Assembly (NCBI GenBank): GCA_011037195.1 | Contig: JAAEAF010007952.1 | Span: 49,203-113,202 of the forward strand | Origin: Triatoma infestans | Lineage: Eukaryota; Arthropoda; Insecta; Hemiptera; Reduviidae | Length of the DNA stretch: 64,000 nt | Direction: 5' to 3' | Shown: positions 33,924 through 44,865 of the stretch, in pieces | Position numbering within the stretch: position 1 is the stretch's first letter | Layout: every line of letters begins with the position of its first letter | The notes under the pieces: generated by a model | What the model was told of the DNA's origin: nothing | Databases searched by the model: none | What the model saw: the letters and a program-made list of their open reading frames with translations, nothing else | Program-made: the position numbers and the translations under genes

Positions 33924-34725
33924 CGGAAACTAAGATAGCTAGAAAAAAAAAACTAAAAAGTACGTGTCCTCGTAGTTTTTTGTTAGAAAACCAAATTTAG
34001 TTTGCAAATTTGTTTTTTGATGCTTCCAGAAGCAAGATACAGTCACCAACTTCATTTTTTCAAATGGGGAGGTGTGGTTTTTATTTAAGAAATAGATTCT
34101 TCTATTTTTTTTGTAAGAAAAATTTACTTGAACGGTTTCTTTCTTTGAGCGATATTTTACAAGTTATGAATGAAAACATAATTCCTAAAAGAAATTTCAA
34201 AATGATATTATAACGGTTTTTTGACTGAATAAGAAGAAAAGTACTATTTTATTAGAAATTTTACTCCTCATTAATTTTACAAATATTGCTCGAACTGGCC
34301 CCCACCATTAGTGATGCATTCACATGCTTTTTCCTGCCAATTGTACCTTACGACCAAAGAAATACATCTCTAATGGTGGAGACCACTTCGAGCAAGATCT
34401 GTAATTAATGAGTAGTAAAATTTATAATAAAATTGTACTTTTCTTCTTATTCAATCAAAAAAACCGTTATAATATCATTTTGAAATTTCTTATGGGAAAC
34501 ATTTAAAGAAAAAAAACCGTTCAAGTAAATTTTTCTTACAAAAAAAATAGAGGAATCTATTTCTTAAATAAAAACCACACCTTCCCATTTGAAAAAAAAT
34601 GAAGTTGATGCCTGTATCTCGCTTCTCGAAGCACCAAAACAAATTTGCAAATTAAATTTGGTTTTGTAACAAAAAACTACGAGGACTTGTATTTTTTTAG
34701 TTTTTTTCTAGCTATCTTAGTTTCC
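33924..34725. repeat. Large fold-back element, arms about 365-400 bp
   Basis: Left arm 33924-34320 and right arm 34361-34725 are inverted copies: GGAAACTAAGATAGCTAG, TCCTCGTAGTTTTTTGTTA, ATGGGGAGGTGTGGTTTTTA, TTAGTGATGCATT on the left meet their complements in order on the right, with a 40-bp centre. Just outside the right arm lies AAAGTCGTTATCCATATACT and TTTGGGACACCCTGTATA, the kind of GGGTGTCCC end common to arthropod inverted-repeat elements. No transposase. Related arms lie at 6585-7385 and at the right edge. Confidence 0.85.
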
Positions 34726-34892
34726 AAGAAAAAGTCGTTATCCATATACTTTGGGACACCCTGTATACTGGAGTAAATATTTGATACATGGACTCATTGG
34801 CACGCTGAAATCTACATCAAGCTTATTCTCGTATATATAGAATTCAGAGGCTACGTAAAGATTTATTTATTTCTTAGTAATAATAGTGTCAC

Positions 34893-35070
34893 TTAGAGAA
34901 AGGGATTAGCTCAGTGGTAGCGTGCTGGTCTCCCACGCGGAAGTCCCGAGGTTCGAGTCCAGTGCTAGCTTAGATTTTTTTTCTTTCTTTCTAAGAGTCT
35001 CTACATCACTGCCCGTTTAATGGACTGTGTAGAGAATACTGACCAGACGCCAATGACCAGATTGATGTTA
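34893..35070 (+). mobile_element. SINE-A head and body
   Basis: AGGGATTAGCTCAGTGGTAG, B box GGTTCGAGTCC, then AGCTTAGATTTTTTTTC and CTCTACATCACTGCCCG. The tail is degenerate and CA repeats from a CCGG-unit follow. No clear target duplication. Confidence 0.8.
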
Positions 35071-35928
35071 ACACACACACACAAATACCCACATACAGAC
35101 CGTGAACTAAAAATCAGTAAGAGAAACTAAAAATGGAACCCCCTATTTTTGCTGGGTAGTGGGAGAATGAATTTTGAGATTTAATAAGGAGCCACTAAAA
35201 AAAAAAAAAGGATAAGAACCTGGATAAGGCACTAAAAAGGTTAAGGCTCAATTATCACAGCTCTCTATACAACTCAATCTAATTTCGAAAAAATAAATTG
35301 TTAACTTAATAAGTCCGCTTTGTATTATTCATTAAACTGCTAATTTTCGAAATTATGAAATAACACGCCACATAACAAATTCAAAAATAATATTTTCCAT
35401 TATGGAAATCACTCAGGATAGCAATAAGACATTCATTTGTCAGAATTATGAAAGAAAAACTAACAAAGTATATATAATATTAATAAAACTATTAATTTTG
35501 ATTACTTACGGTTTTAATTACTTACGAGTTAATTGTTTTCATAATTTCCAAACTTCTTTAATTAAATCTTAAAAAAGAAAAGACAAATAAAATGTTTAAC
35601 TTCACAAATTCACAGTTTAAAAGAAAAAAAAGAAAACATATTTTACACAAAAATATATTTGTTCACAATTACGTAAATTTCCGTCAAAGTTGAGATCTGA
35701 TTTTTTTTTTTTTTGGAAATTCAGATTTCTTTTCATTCATAATTTATTATAATCAATATAAAAGAAATAAGTGATAGAGAGAGAAAGTGAAAACAAAAAA
35801 CAAAAAAAACTTAATTAATTTTTTACAATACGTAAAACGCTTTTTTTGTTTTTATGGAAGGTCACATTAAAGGTGGGATGAATATATCCGGACGGTAAGA
35901 TTTATTCTAAAATGATAGCGACTCTGTT
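35071..35928. other. AT-rich DNA with a CCGG-unit trace
   Basis: A CA tract followed by CATACAGACCGTGAACTAAA (35075-35115) is a CCGG-unit terminal fragment. The remainder is A/T-rich without motifs. Confidence 0.4.
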
Positions 35929-35979
35929 TTGATAATGACGAAGGGAAGAGATTGTGGTAGGTGCGACCTCCGATTACCT

Positions 35980-36252
35980 GCGGCCAAATACCCCCCCACA
36001 CAACATTATTGGGCTATTCTCTATCTACCGTGTATAAGAGAGCCACTTCCCTCTCTCGCATTATCACTCTCTTTCACTCACTCTTGCTTCAGCAGTAATA
36101 AGGTGACTGTTTCCTCTCTTTCTAAAAAAAAAAGAAAAAGACGACGGGGAGAAGGCGCACGTCTGGGAGTATTTCCAGCGCTAGCCTTTCAGTCTTTCAA
36201 TAACCATTACGTAGAGAACACCACAACTGAGGATCTTACCTAGAAGCACGCC
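35980..36252 (+). promoter_or_regulatory. Candidate host core promoter and 5' UTR
   Basis: This is the least repeat-like stretch in the window and is richer in GC. TATAAGAG at 36033-36040 lies about 30 bp upstream of a TTATCACTC initiator-like site (36061-36069), the arthropod TATA-to-start spacing. CT-rich text follows (CTCTCTTTCACTCACTCTTG), then CTTCAGCAGTAATAAGG, and an ATG at 36253. An in-frame TAG at 36241-36243 marks the region before the ATG as untranslated. An LTR promoter is an alternative, though no LTR ends are seen. Confidence 0.4.
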
Positions 36253-36269
36253 ATGTACCATCTTAGAGG
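36253..36269 (+). CDS. Candidate first coding exon with splice donor
   Basis: ATG at 36253 in the context GCACGCCATGT encodes MYHLR plus two bases, then AGG|GTAAGT, a strong splice-donor match, at 36270. A very short first coding exon behind a TATA promoter is common in animals. There is no downstream exon that I can assign in the next kilobases, so this stands on signal sequences alone. Confidence 0.25.
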
Positions 36270-36290
36270 GTAAGTGAATGCTTTTTAATC

Positions 36291-38080
36291 TTTGTTATTT
36301 TTAATTAGTTTATTTTTATTAAGTGAGAGTAGATAATTAAAATAAAAGAAAGGAAAATAAAAAAGGAAAGCTCTGACCTACACCAATAGTTGTTTCTAAA
36401 GAGCATTAAAAGTGAATAATTCCAAGACAATTGAATTTATATCCTTAGCTTAAGCGGGGTACTGTGGCTTTCAAATTAAAAAAAACAATAGAAAATATGT
36501 AAAAATTTATTTTGATCTTATAATATGTATCTATATATATTTATTTGTTCACAAGTATTTCCTGTATATATACAAAGTTACTCCTTCGACAACTAGACAA
36601 AGTATGATCTCTAAATAGGGTTTTGAATTATTAAAATGGAAAACAGAATACAAAAATTGGATTAACCATTTTTGAAGATAAACTCAATCCAATTTAGCCC
36701 ATATTTTTTTAATTAAATAAAATAAATGAAATCACAAGATACGTGTAATTAATTATTTCCTGTTTTTTTTTACTTTAAAAAAAAAAAAAACAGTGTTGCC
36801 TTTTATTTATTAATTTTGTTTTTTTTTTTTTGTTTTTGTTTTTAAATGCAGGGTGTCATCTTGTAGACACAGCGTATTAAAACACTTTCTCTCTATTTGA
36901 AAGACCCCGTTTGAGAATTTTTTTCTAGTGACGCAACCCTATCCCCCCCCCTACTTATTTTGTATGGCATTGAAACTTGGGCGTGTTTATTAAAATATGG
37001 TGATTATATTATTTTATTATTATTATTATTATTATTTTTTTTTTTATTTAAAGAGGGTGGGGGTTTGAAATTTTAAATGCTAACCCTTCCCGTTAGTAAT
37101 TATAATATATCCCCTTACGATTTTGAATTATTTCTACGAATTATTGTTTAATATTGGGATTACTCAATATTACTTAGAAATAAATTATATATATGTAAGT
37201 AACCTTTTTTACAGCTAGAATTTAATTTATAGTTCAAAAATTTATAAAGACGTTTTTCCTAGTCGCCATTTTTTTGTCATTATTGAAATCACAAAAACTT
37301 ACTCATTTACTTATAATTGAATGAAATAAATTACTCTAACTATTAATTGAAGAAATATTATTATCGTATTAGATTTCTTTTTTTAAATTGCGTTCTTAAA
37401 TAGGTAAAACTAGTTCTTCTAGGAAACTCACGGAGTACAAAAAAGTTTAAAGATATCTATCATGTTATTTTGGAAAAATTTATGGGCCATAAAAGGGAAT
37501 GCACATTTTTACTGTACACAGCCATTCACCTTAATCTTACTGAGCCCAGCTTTTCTCAATTTGCTTAGAAAATATGCTGAAGATTTTATCTTCCAACTTA
37601 TACTTTCACCGCACAAATACTTTACAACTTAATTTCTTTTCTTTCTATTTTTTTTTTTTTTCTGAAAGAGACAAAATGATTTTGGATTAATTTTGAGTTG
37701 GAGGAATTGAATTATTTAGAAAGGAATTGTTTCAGAAATTTTATTGTTAATAGAAAAGCTTTCCTCTATAATATTTGTAATTTTATTCCAATTTATTCTT
37801 CTTCGTAAGAGTTAAGGAGTTCATGAGATTCTTAGTTTGTATTTTTTTTTTTTTTTTATTTATTTGACGTGAGAAAAAAGTCCAATGTATATTTCATATT
37901 TTCCAGATTATCTAATTAAAATAAAAATATTTATCGAAACATTTACTTGATTTTATTGTTACAGCAATTATTTAATAATTTCAACAAAACATTTTCTACA
38001 AAATAGATTTAGTTTAATAAACAATCTTTTTGTTACATTTTTAATATTCTACAAATGTTTTGAACTGTATGCTTTATATA
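36291..38080. other. AT-rich DNA, possible intron
   Basis: Long T and A runs (36770-36835, 37020-37045, 37842-37858), an ATT microsatellite near 37015 and no recognisable frame. If 36253 is a real exon this is its intron. No transposon is recognised, unusual for this window. Confidence 0.4.
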
Positions 38081-38084
38081 CAGA

Positions 38085-38840
38085 AAAAAAAAAAATCTGG
38101 CCTTAAAAATTCATACAACTTTCTTCTCTTACTGCAGTTTATTCAGAATTATAATTGATAAAACTTTTCTAAGTTTATTTCTCTTCAATATTGTAATATC
38201 AATGAGAGAATTTAAATTTAATAAAAATGACTTGTTTTGAGGAAAGCATAACTCCACCCCCACCCCCTCACTCAGCTTAAACTTCTTTAAATGAACTTTC
38301 TCGTAAAATAAGTGTCAAACAAATTAGTAAGTTTAAAAACGCAGAAAACTGAAAAAAAAAAAAAAAAAACAATGTGTAGTAAAAAAACCACTTCCGGTAA
38401 ACCGATTGTCTTCAAATTAAGACATTTCGGCCATATATTTAATTCTAATTAATATTATTTAACTGACAAGAGTTGTATAATAAAAAGTAGAAATAGAACT
38501 TTATAAGAAAACATAGCTCCCACTCTCTCACACCAAAAGCCCACGCCACTGGTTTCAATGAATTTTCCTAGAGTAATTTTATCAATACAAAAATTTCGTA
38601 GATCTTCGTATGTGTAAATATTGATATTACAAGTTTTAAAAATGAAAATCGTTGGAGTAAATTTTTGTGAAAATTGCAAAAAAAAAAAAAAAAAAAAATT
38701 CAGGAGAGAAAAAAATACATTCAGTAAAATGGTAACTTACTGTCGAATTCCATGGTGATGATATCCGGTGAAAAAAATCGATATCGAAAATTTGACACGA
38801 ATACAATACTTCCTGTTACTAAGAGTAAGAGAAAGTAAAA
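38085..38840 (+). repeat. CCGG-unit, near-complete copy with truncated terminal segment
   Basis: Left end AATCTGGCCTTAAAAATTC, CTTCTCTTACTGCAG, key CCACTTCCGGTAAACCG at about 38390, then AAATCGTTGGAGTAAAT, and a shortened terminal part ACTTACTGTCGAATTCCATG, ATATCCGGTGAAAAAAATCG with right hairpin CTTCCTGTTACTAAGAGTAA to 38838. Confidence 0.8.
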
Positions 38841-38984
38841 ATAAAAAAACCATGACTGCCGTAGTAGAAATGCCTTAAAATAAATTCTCAGAAAAATGTT
38901 TCAGTTAAAATTAATTATTGGCTTATACATATCTATTAATAAACTTTTAAGTTTAAAAACATTCGTCGAGTCTTTTTTTAAAAA

Positions 38985-39393
38985 AAAAAAAAAAATCTGG
39001 TGTGAAACACTCCACACACAACTTTCTCTTACTCTAGTACTCAAAATTATAATTGACAAATTTTATAGTTTGTCTATCAAATTTATTGAAATTCAACGAA
39101 AACTGTTCAGTAAAAGCACACTTCCGGTTAACTAATTTCCTTGAAAAGTCGGAATTTTAGCAAATCAATTTATTTCTAATTAATTTTGTTTGGATGATAG
39201 AATTGTATAATCAACTACGATAGCACTTTAGAAAAAAAAAAAAAAACATAACCCCCCATCTCTCCCCTAAAAATGCCATTAAATGAATTTTCCTAGAGAA
39301 ATGTTTTAAATAAAAGTTGTAGATCTTTGTATGTTCAGTTTATCATAATACGTTTCAAGAATATCGTCGGAGCCATTTTTGAGAAAATCGTAA

Positions 39394-39425
<32 letters not shown>

Positions 39426-39710
39426 TCAACAAGTAAAGTGGTACTTCCGGTTGAGGAATTTTGACAGATGACCCACTGTTAGATGCCATGGTGATACGTA
39501 AACGGAATATCAAGTTTGAACTTTCTACGGTTTTTCGTTTTTGAGCTATGCTGTTCACACACAGACACACACACACAGATATTTGCTAAAAACCACTCTT
39601 TTTGACTCTGGGGACCTCAAAACGGATATTTCCGGTGAAAACTTTATATCGAATATTTGACACGATTACAATACTTCCTCTTTACTAGGAGTAAGAGAAA
39701 GTAAAAAGAA
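38985..39710 (+). repeat. CCGG-unit, complete copy with one monomer
   Basis: Left end TCTGGTGTGAAACACTCCAC, TTTCTCTTACTCTAG; keys at 39119 and 39443; CA tract at 39556-39578; right hairpin CTTCCTCTTTACTAGGAGTA to 39702. Only one full monomer separates the two keys, so monomer number varies between copies. Confidence 0.9.
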
Positions 39711-39774
39711 ATACGTAGATAAAGACGTATAGTCAAGTTTTAAACAGAATTTCAGTGTGAACATTGATTTTTTT

Positions 39775-39965
39775 TTTTTTTTTGAGTGTAACTCAATTGT
39801 ACGGACACTAAACGATTCAATTGAAAGAGATTGGGGAGAGGCCATTTGTTAAAAAAAAACATCTTTTCATAAGTTGGAGATCTGAATAAAAAAATTAATA
39901 TTCCTAAGAAAACTTAATTCCAAAAATTTGACAAGATCCCAATATTTCCTTTTGGAGCAAAAAAA
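39775..39965 (+). repeat. CCGG-unit right-end fragment
   Basis: GGCCATTTGTTAAAAAAAAA, CATAAGTTGGAGATCTGAAT, AATTTGACAAGATCCCAATA and TTTCCTTTTGGAGC follow the terminal segment in a diverged form. Confidence 0.55.
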
Positions 39966-40164
39966 AAAATAAAATAAAATGAAAATATAGAGACTAAGCC
40001 TTTGTGAATGTCTGATGATGTATTTTTTATTTCACGCTACTACTCAAGAAATTTCATATTAAGAAAAAAGATTTTTATTTATTTATTTTTTTATTTTTTT
40101 AAATTGGGGGCGGGGAGAATTAACTGGAGATATTTTACATGATACCTTCGATTATTATCAACTT

Positions 40165-40295
40165 GTCTTGGATAAACAGTGTGATAAAGTTAAACTTGCA
40201 AAGAGTAAAACCAGTTTTACACACTCAAAATCATTCCACACTATTTATCCAAAAATGCTGATGATGGGTGGAACGCCCTAAACTGGTAGCTGCCC
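40165..40295 (+). repeat. Inverted hairpin plus decayed hammerhead-like core
   Basis: TTGGATAAACAGTGTGATAA near 40169 is the inverse of CCACACTATTTATCCAA near 40236. Directly after it CTGATGATGGGTGGAACGCC (40258-40277) then CTAAACTGGT repeats the CTGANGA-hairpin-GAAAC-GGT layout of 5741-5770, with GAAA changed to TAAA. Confidence 0.5.
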
Positions 40296-40344
40296 TCCAA
40301 AAAAAAATGGTAAAAATCTCAACCACAACAATTGGGAACCACCT

Positions 40345-40850
40345 TGAAAGAGGAAGTATTTTAATTAAGTTTTCACTGGAAATATTCATTTTGACGTTCC
40401 CTGAGATCGAAAAAAGTGAAAATGAAAGTAGAAAATAGTCTGTTTGCGCAAGTATATGTATATGATGAACACCATAGCTCAAAAAAGAATAAGTTCAAAC
40501 TGGATATTCCATTAAGGTATCAGCATGGAATCCGACTGTCGAAGTTATCTGGTCAAAATCCCTCCTAACCGGAAGTAACACTGTACTGAATGAATTTTTG
40601 TTTTACTTTTTAGCGATCTTTCTGTAAATACATATTATATACGTTGCGCACTTATAAGAGATATAACTTTTATTTGAAACATTTCTCTGGGGAAAAAATT
40701 TTTTTTTTTTAATTTTATAAAACTTTGAACAAGTTTTATTAAAAATTTTTGTAGTTACCTTCAATTTTAAGGAAACTACACACTTCAATGTTGTTATCCC
40801 AGAAAGTGAAAATAAAAGAAACTTATTGGTGATTTTCTTTAATGACGACA
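40345..40850 (-). repeat. CCGG-unit, minus strand, partial
   Basis: GAGGAAGTATTTTAATTAAG, GTTTTCACTGGAAATATTCA, CATAGCTCAAAAAAGAATAA, TCCTAACCGGAAGTAACAC (40566), TTATTTGAAACATTTCTCTGG give the minus-strand order through the terminal segment and into a monomer. Confidence 0.75.
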
Positions 40851-40859
40851 TATTATAAC

Positions 40860-41820
40860 CTCAATAAAATTGTATAGATTGGAAACCTTACAATAGGCTT
40901 ATAAATAATAGACATGCCATTTAAAACACAGGTGCGTCTCATCTTTCTCATAGAATATTTAAAAAAAATTAATATTCCCAAATTTATCTTTCATATAAAA
41001 TTGTTCGAGCCAAGGAAGTTTAACGAAGTTAAAACAAAATCTTTGGAATCACTGTTGAGTGAAATTTAAAAAAAAAAAAAAAAAAAAAATTCATTGCAAA
41101 ATGGTAGCACACTTCTTGTTAATGGCAGAAACTTTCCTGGATGAAATGAATCACTGGGGACAAGGCGTATCAAGTTTTCTGTCGTGAGATTTGTTGAGCT
41201 TATTCAATTAATACAGCCACAACTAATTCCAAAAAAAAAATAAAAAAAAAAAAAATCACTTTTTCAAATTCAAATTCAACCTTAAAATACGTACTTATGA
41301 AGAATATTTTTATTTTTACATCTTTTATTATGAATCGCAATAATTCTTCCTTCTGAAGAGTGTTGAGAAAAAAAACTAATGTTAATAAATAAATAATAAT
41401 GTAAAATAAAATAAAATATCTTTTATTGGCTGATTATATGCAACTATAACGAAAGTGAGATTTAGCCAAGATTTCTTTGGAATTTCCTAATTTTTTTGTT
41501 ACGAGATTATATTTCGAAATTATCTCCCAATGTTATATATCCCCCAGCTACACAGTTAATTCTTTGATATGTTTGAAGAGATAAAAATCATTTTAAAGTA
41601 GACCAAAAAAAAAAAAAAACACTATTGTAAATAAGCTTCACATAATTTTACAAATTCAATGAAATTTATTTTTAAATTTCCGAGTTTCTATATAATTTTT
41701 AATTTAAAAAAAAATATTATCTATAAATCTTAAATAAAAAATATGGCGTGTAAAAATATGATGGAAATTTATACAATTTTAAATTACAGATTTTCTTCAA
41801 CTTGTAATTATTCTCTTACT
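40860..41820. other. AT-rich DNA with a minor CCGG-unit fragment
   Basis: 41080-41180 has ATTGCAAAATGGTAGCACAC and GTTAATGGCAGAAACTTTCC, which resemble an eroded terminal segment. The rest is A/T-rich with no motif. Confidence 0.4.
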
Positions 41821-41833
41821 AGATTTTATTTAA

Positions 41834-42107
41834 GGGAAGGGATTAGCTCAGTGGTAGCGCGCTGGACTAGCAACGCGGAGGTCCCGGGTTCGATTCCAGC
41901 TGCTGCCCTTAGATTTTTTTCTTCCTATTAACCTCTTACAGCTCACTGTTCGGTGATTGACAGTGTTGTCTGTAACGAGAGAACAGTGTCCGGAGGCCCC
42001 GGCAATGTACTGAGAAGGCTCCAAACTTTTGGGGTAGCTATATAGGCCCAGAAGGGCTTTGGTTAGCATAGGGCTTGGCCCTCCTCCCAGACAATAAAAA
42101 AAAAACA
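41834..42107 (+). mobile_element. SINE-A, full length, with LINE-derived tail and 13-bp target duplication
   Basis: AGATTTTATTTAA at 41821-41833 and 42108-42120. Head GGGATTAGCTCAGTGGTAGC and GGACTAGCAACGCGG with B box GGTTCGATTCC (tRNA-Ala-like, possible AGC anticodon position). Body CTCACTGTTCGGTGATTGAC, GAGAAGGCTCCAAAC. Tail GGGGTAGCTATATAGGCCCA to CCCAGACAAT then a short poly-A. It lacks the 195-bp leader and the GCACAATAG tail of the composite form. The tail equals the 3' UTR of the LINE at 25491-26885, so that LINE type probably supplies the reverse transcriptase. Confidence 0.95.
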
Positions 42108-42149
42108 AGATTTTATTTAATTGCATACAATGTTATATCAAACGTAGAA

Positions 42150-43060
42150 TCTAAAAAATAAAATCACTTTCATTTTAACCTTTCCCCTAACCCAAAAATA
42201 CCCTAAAATGAACGTTATCTGAAAAAAATTTCAAATAAAAAAATGATAGGACCTCTGTAATTGTACTTAGAATAACAAATTTAAGGGAATTCATGGGGGG
42301 GGGGTATATTTAGGGGAAAAAATCGCAACAAATCTGAAAAAAGCTGTTGAGATTATTTAAACACAGAATGTTTGGCAACATATTTAATTCTAATTAAAAA
42401 TTATTTAAAATATTGCGGTGGATCCGTAATGCTGGATAACATCAGGTATTTTTTATCCATCGTAGCATGCATATTGGTTTTTATTCCTGACCGGTTTCGG
42501 ATTTTCATTCATCATCAGAGCAAATTCACAATGTTCGTTTAGAGAGTTCCCTTCAACGAAATGTTTTCTGTAGAATCACGGATAAAATATCGGATAAAAT
42601 TATTTAGATGAAGTAATCGTAACTAAATTAGCACTTTATAGAAAAAACATACCCCCACCCATCCTTTTCGCAAAAGCTGCCTTAAATGAAAAATGTTTCA
42701 AATAAAAGTTGTAGCCACTTAATATCAAATTGTAGATAATATCAACGTTTGTAAAGCAAATCATTGGTGTAATTTTCCAGAAAATAGCAAAGATAGTGAA
42801 AAAAAAAAAATGCCCCTCAGTAAAGTGGTACTTCCGGTGTAGGAATTTTGACGACAGTTTACTTACTTATTGTCAGAATACCCATGGTGATACTTAAACG
42901 GAATGTCCAAAAGTTTGAACTTTTTACAAAGATTTCGTTTTTGAACTATACTGTTCACATACAATACGCGCACATAAAATCATTTTCTAAGAACTACTTT
43001 TTCGGACTCTAGAGTTCTAAAAACGTAGTATTTCCGGTAATAAATAGTAACCTTAATAAA
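42150..43060 (+). repeat. CCGG-unit, diverged, split by a 188-bp insertion
   Basis: Left text (ACCTTTCCCCTAACCC, CCCTAAAATGAACG), a first monomer interrupted at 42408, resuming at 42607 (GATGAAGTAATCGTAACTAA), key TACTTCCGGTGTAGG at 42828, GGTGATACTTAAACGGAATG, TTTTTGAACTATACTGTTCA and a shortened right end. Confidence 0.75.
42408..42595 (-). mobile_element. 188-bp insertion with hammerhead-like core and 11-bp target duplication
   Basis: AAAATTATTTA at 42397-42407 and 42596-42606. Removing the insert restores the monomer text ...AATTATTTAGATGA. On the minus strand it reads TTTGCT-CTGATGA, a short hairpin region, GAAA, CCGGT, C, AGGAATAA (42486-42522). CUGAUGA and GAAA are exact hammerhead core strings. 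Flanks on the two sides can pair (U-A, C-G, one G-G mismatch, U-A, U-A) with letters different from those at 5737-5774. No coding capacity. A Penelope-like or retrozyme-like non-autonomous element is the inference. Confidence 0.6.
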
Positions 43061-43194
43061 ATTACATATATAAAATAATTTTTTTTTTTTTTTTTAATTC
43101 AAATTTCCTCTAATAATTGCAATATAATTATAAAAATGGCATTGTTTCTTTAAATATTTCAAAGAACTATCGCTTATCTTTTCTAGTTTTCCGG

Positions 43195-43239
<45 letters not shown>

Positions 43240-43970
43240 TTTCACTTTAGTCTACGTTACAAATGCTATAACTTAAAACGTAACAGATTAAAGGTAAGAA
43301 ATAATAAGTAGAAAAAATTATAGAGAATGCGCAGAACGAATTTAAAGAAAGGAAAATTTTTATTGTACAAAAGCCCGGAAGTAATGAGGTAATCCAGACC
43401 GGGGGGGGTGGTGGTGGTTGGGGAAGAATGTGATAATACAGGCAACACTTTATAGAGTGCCCTGCTCTATTAATACATAAAACTAACAACGATTTTCTTT
43501 ATATGCCAGTGAGATAGTATGTACTGGAAATTATTCTTTTAAGAATATGTTGTTAGGTGTTATATTTTTTTTTTTTTTTGTTTAATAACTTTGTCATAAA
43601 CTATAATTGTGAATTTAGATGTAACACTGTCCCACTTTTTTTTTTTTGTGGTTTCTATTTGTAATATGATTCGTTCCTGTTTATGTCTGTCTGACTGTCT
43701 ATATTGCTATACAAAAAAAAATATCCGGCGTGAATCATTTATATCACATCCTCTTAATAACATAAACAGTACTAATTTTCCTGAACCCTGGGCATTTTTG
43801 TAAACAATTTTTTTGTTGCCTTCAATACTACACTACAACATTATACTATCATAATAGAAAAGGCATTTTTTTAAGGGAAGTGACATCTCCCCCCCCCAAT
43901 TATTAATGTTAGAATCAAATCTTCTCAATTAAAATATTGTGAAAAATTATAGAGGTTAACATTGTTAACA
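43061..43970. other. AT-rich DNA with long T tract
   Basis: A T tract of about 40 bases at 43196-43236 and a GGTGGTGGTTGGGG word near 43405. No gene or family match. Confidence 0.45.
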
Positions 43971-44216
43971 ACGTTTCGGCCAACATTGTTTACCTCCATC
44001 AGGGGCTATCTTAGAGTGAGAGAAATTTGGAAGTCTTGTCACAAACATGTTTAGATTATGTCTGTAGTTATGAGTGTATCTCATGGAGTGTTTTCTTGGC
44101 TACTTCCTGGCCGACAAGCAAACTAACTAATAGATACATCTAATTAAAAACAACACTTGAAGACTTCTGCCAACTGGAGAAGCTATTTCGCTGGGAAAAT
44201 TGCAGCAAACAAAAAA
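43971..44216. repeat. 245-bp repeat, copy 1
   Basis: From ACGTTTCGGCCAACATTGTT through ATTTGGAAGTCTTGTCACAA, GTAGTTATGAGTGTATCTC, ACTTCCTGGCCGACAAGC, to AAAATTGCAGCAAACAAAA. It is matched at about 90% by 44866-45108 in the same orientation. On the minus strand the end reads CTGATGG ... CCGAAACGTTG, a degenerate form of the hammerhead-like layout. Confidence 0.85.
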
Positions 44217-44865
44217 TATCTATATCCCCTCCAAAATTTATGAAAAAAAAAAAATCCAGTTTAGTGACTTTAATCAAAGTTTCAAGTTGCAAAAAAATGT
44301 TTTCCCACATAAAATCTGCATTAACAATTTCAACTATTTTGAAGTGTATGTATAATAGTACCCTAGATATTATGGCACTTTAGACTGAAGCATAACGTCT
44401 CTATCCCTTTTCCACAGATATGCACTAAAAATCAATTATCCTAGAAAAATATGACGAATAAAAATTTGGAATACAAAACTGCATAAATATATTATGCATT
44501 TTGACTATATAAAAAATACCTATCACTTTTTATATGAAACATTTATTTTTTTTTCTAGTGATAGGTTCTAGCATGCTACATTGAACTTTCCGCTTCAGTA
44601 CATTCGTAAAGTTCTATGAAACGTTCACATATCTTTCACTTACTATAATTTACATAAATATTATTGAAAAATACTTGAGTTTTTACTATATTTTTTACTG
44701 ATTTCATATATTATAACTGATTAGAATCTAATTAAAAACAAATTGTAACAATTGTTGGTCGTTAGAAGTGATCAGATGTATCAATTAGTTTGGCTTATCG
44801 GCCAGGAAGTATCCAAGAAAACATCAAATAATTTTTAAGTGTTTTTTTTATTTTATTTGAAACCC
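44217..44865. other. Spacer between the repeat pair, with an inverted remnant
   Basis: Mostly AT-rich. Near 44775-44825 ATTAGTTTGGCTTATCGGCC and AGGAAGTATCCAAGAAAACA are an inverted partial copy of the flanking repeat (ACTTCCTGGCCGATAGGC region). Confidence 0.6.

Noticed and set aside
35929..36243. 104-codon open frame
   Set aside because: Composition is low-complexity (Ser/Leu/Thr, then Lys/Arg) over a CT-rich tract and A run; better explained as 5' untranslated sequence.
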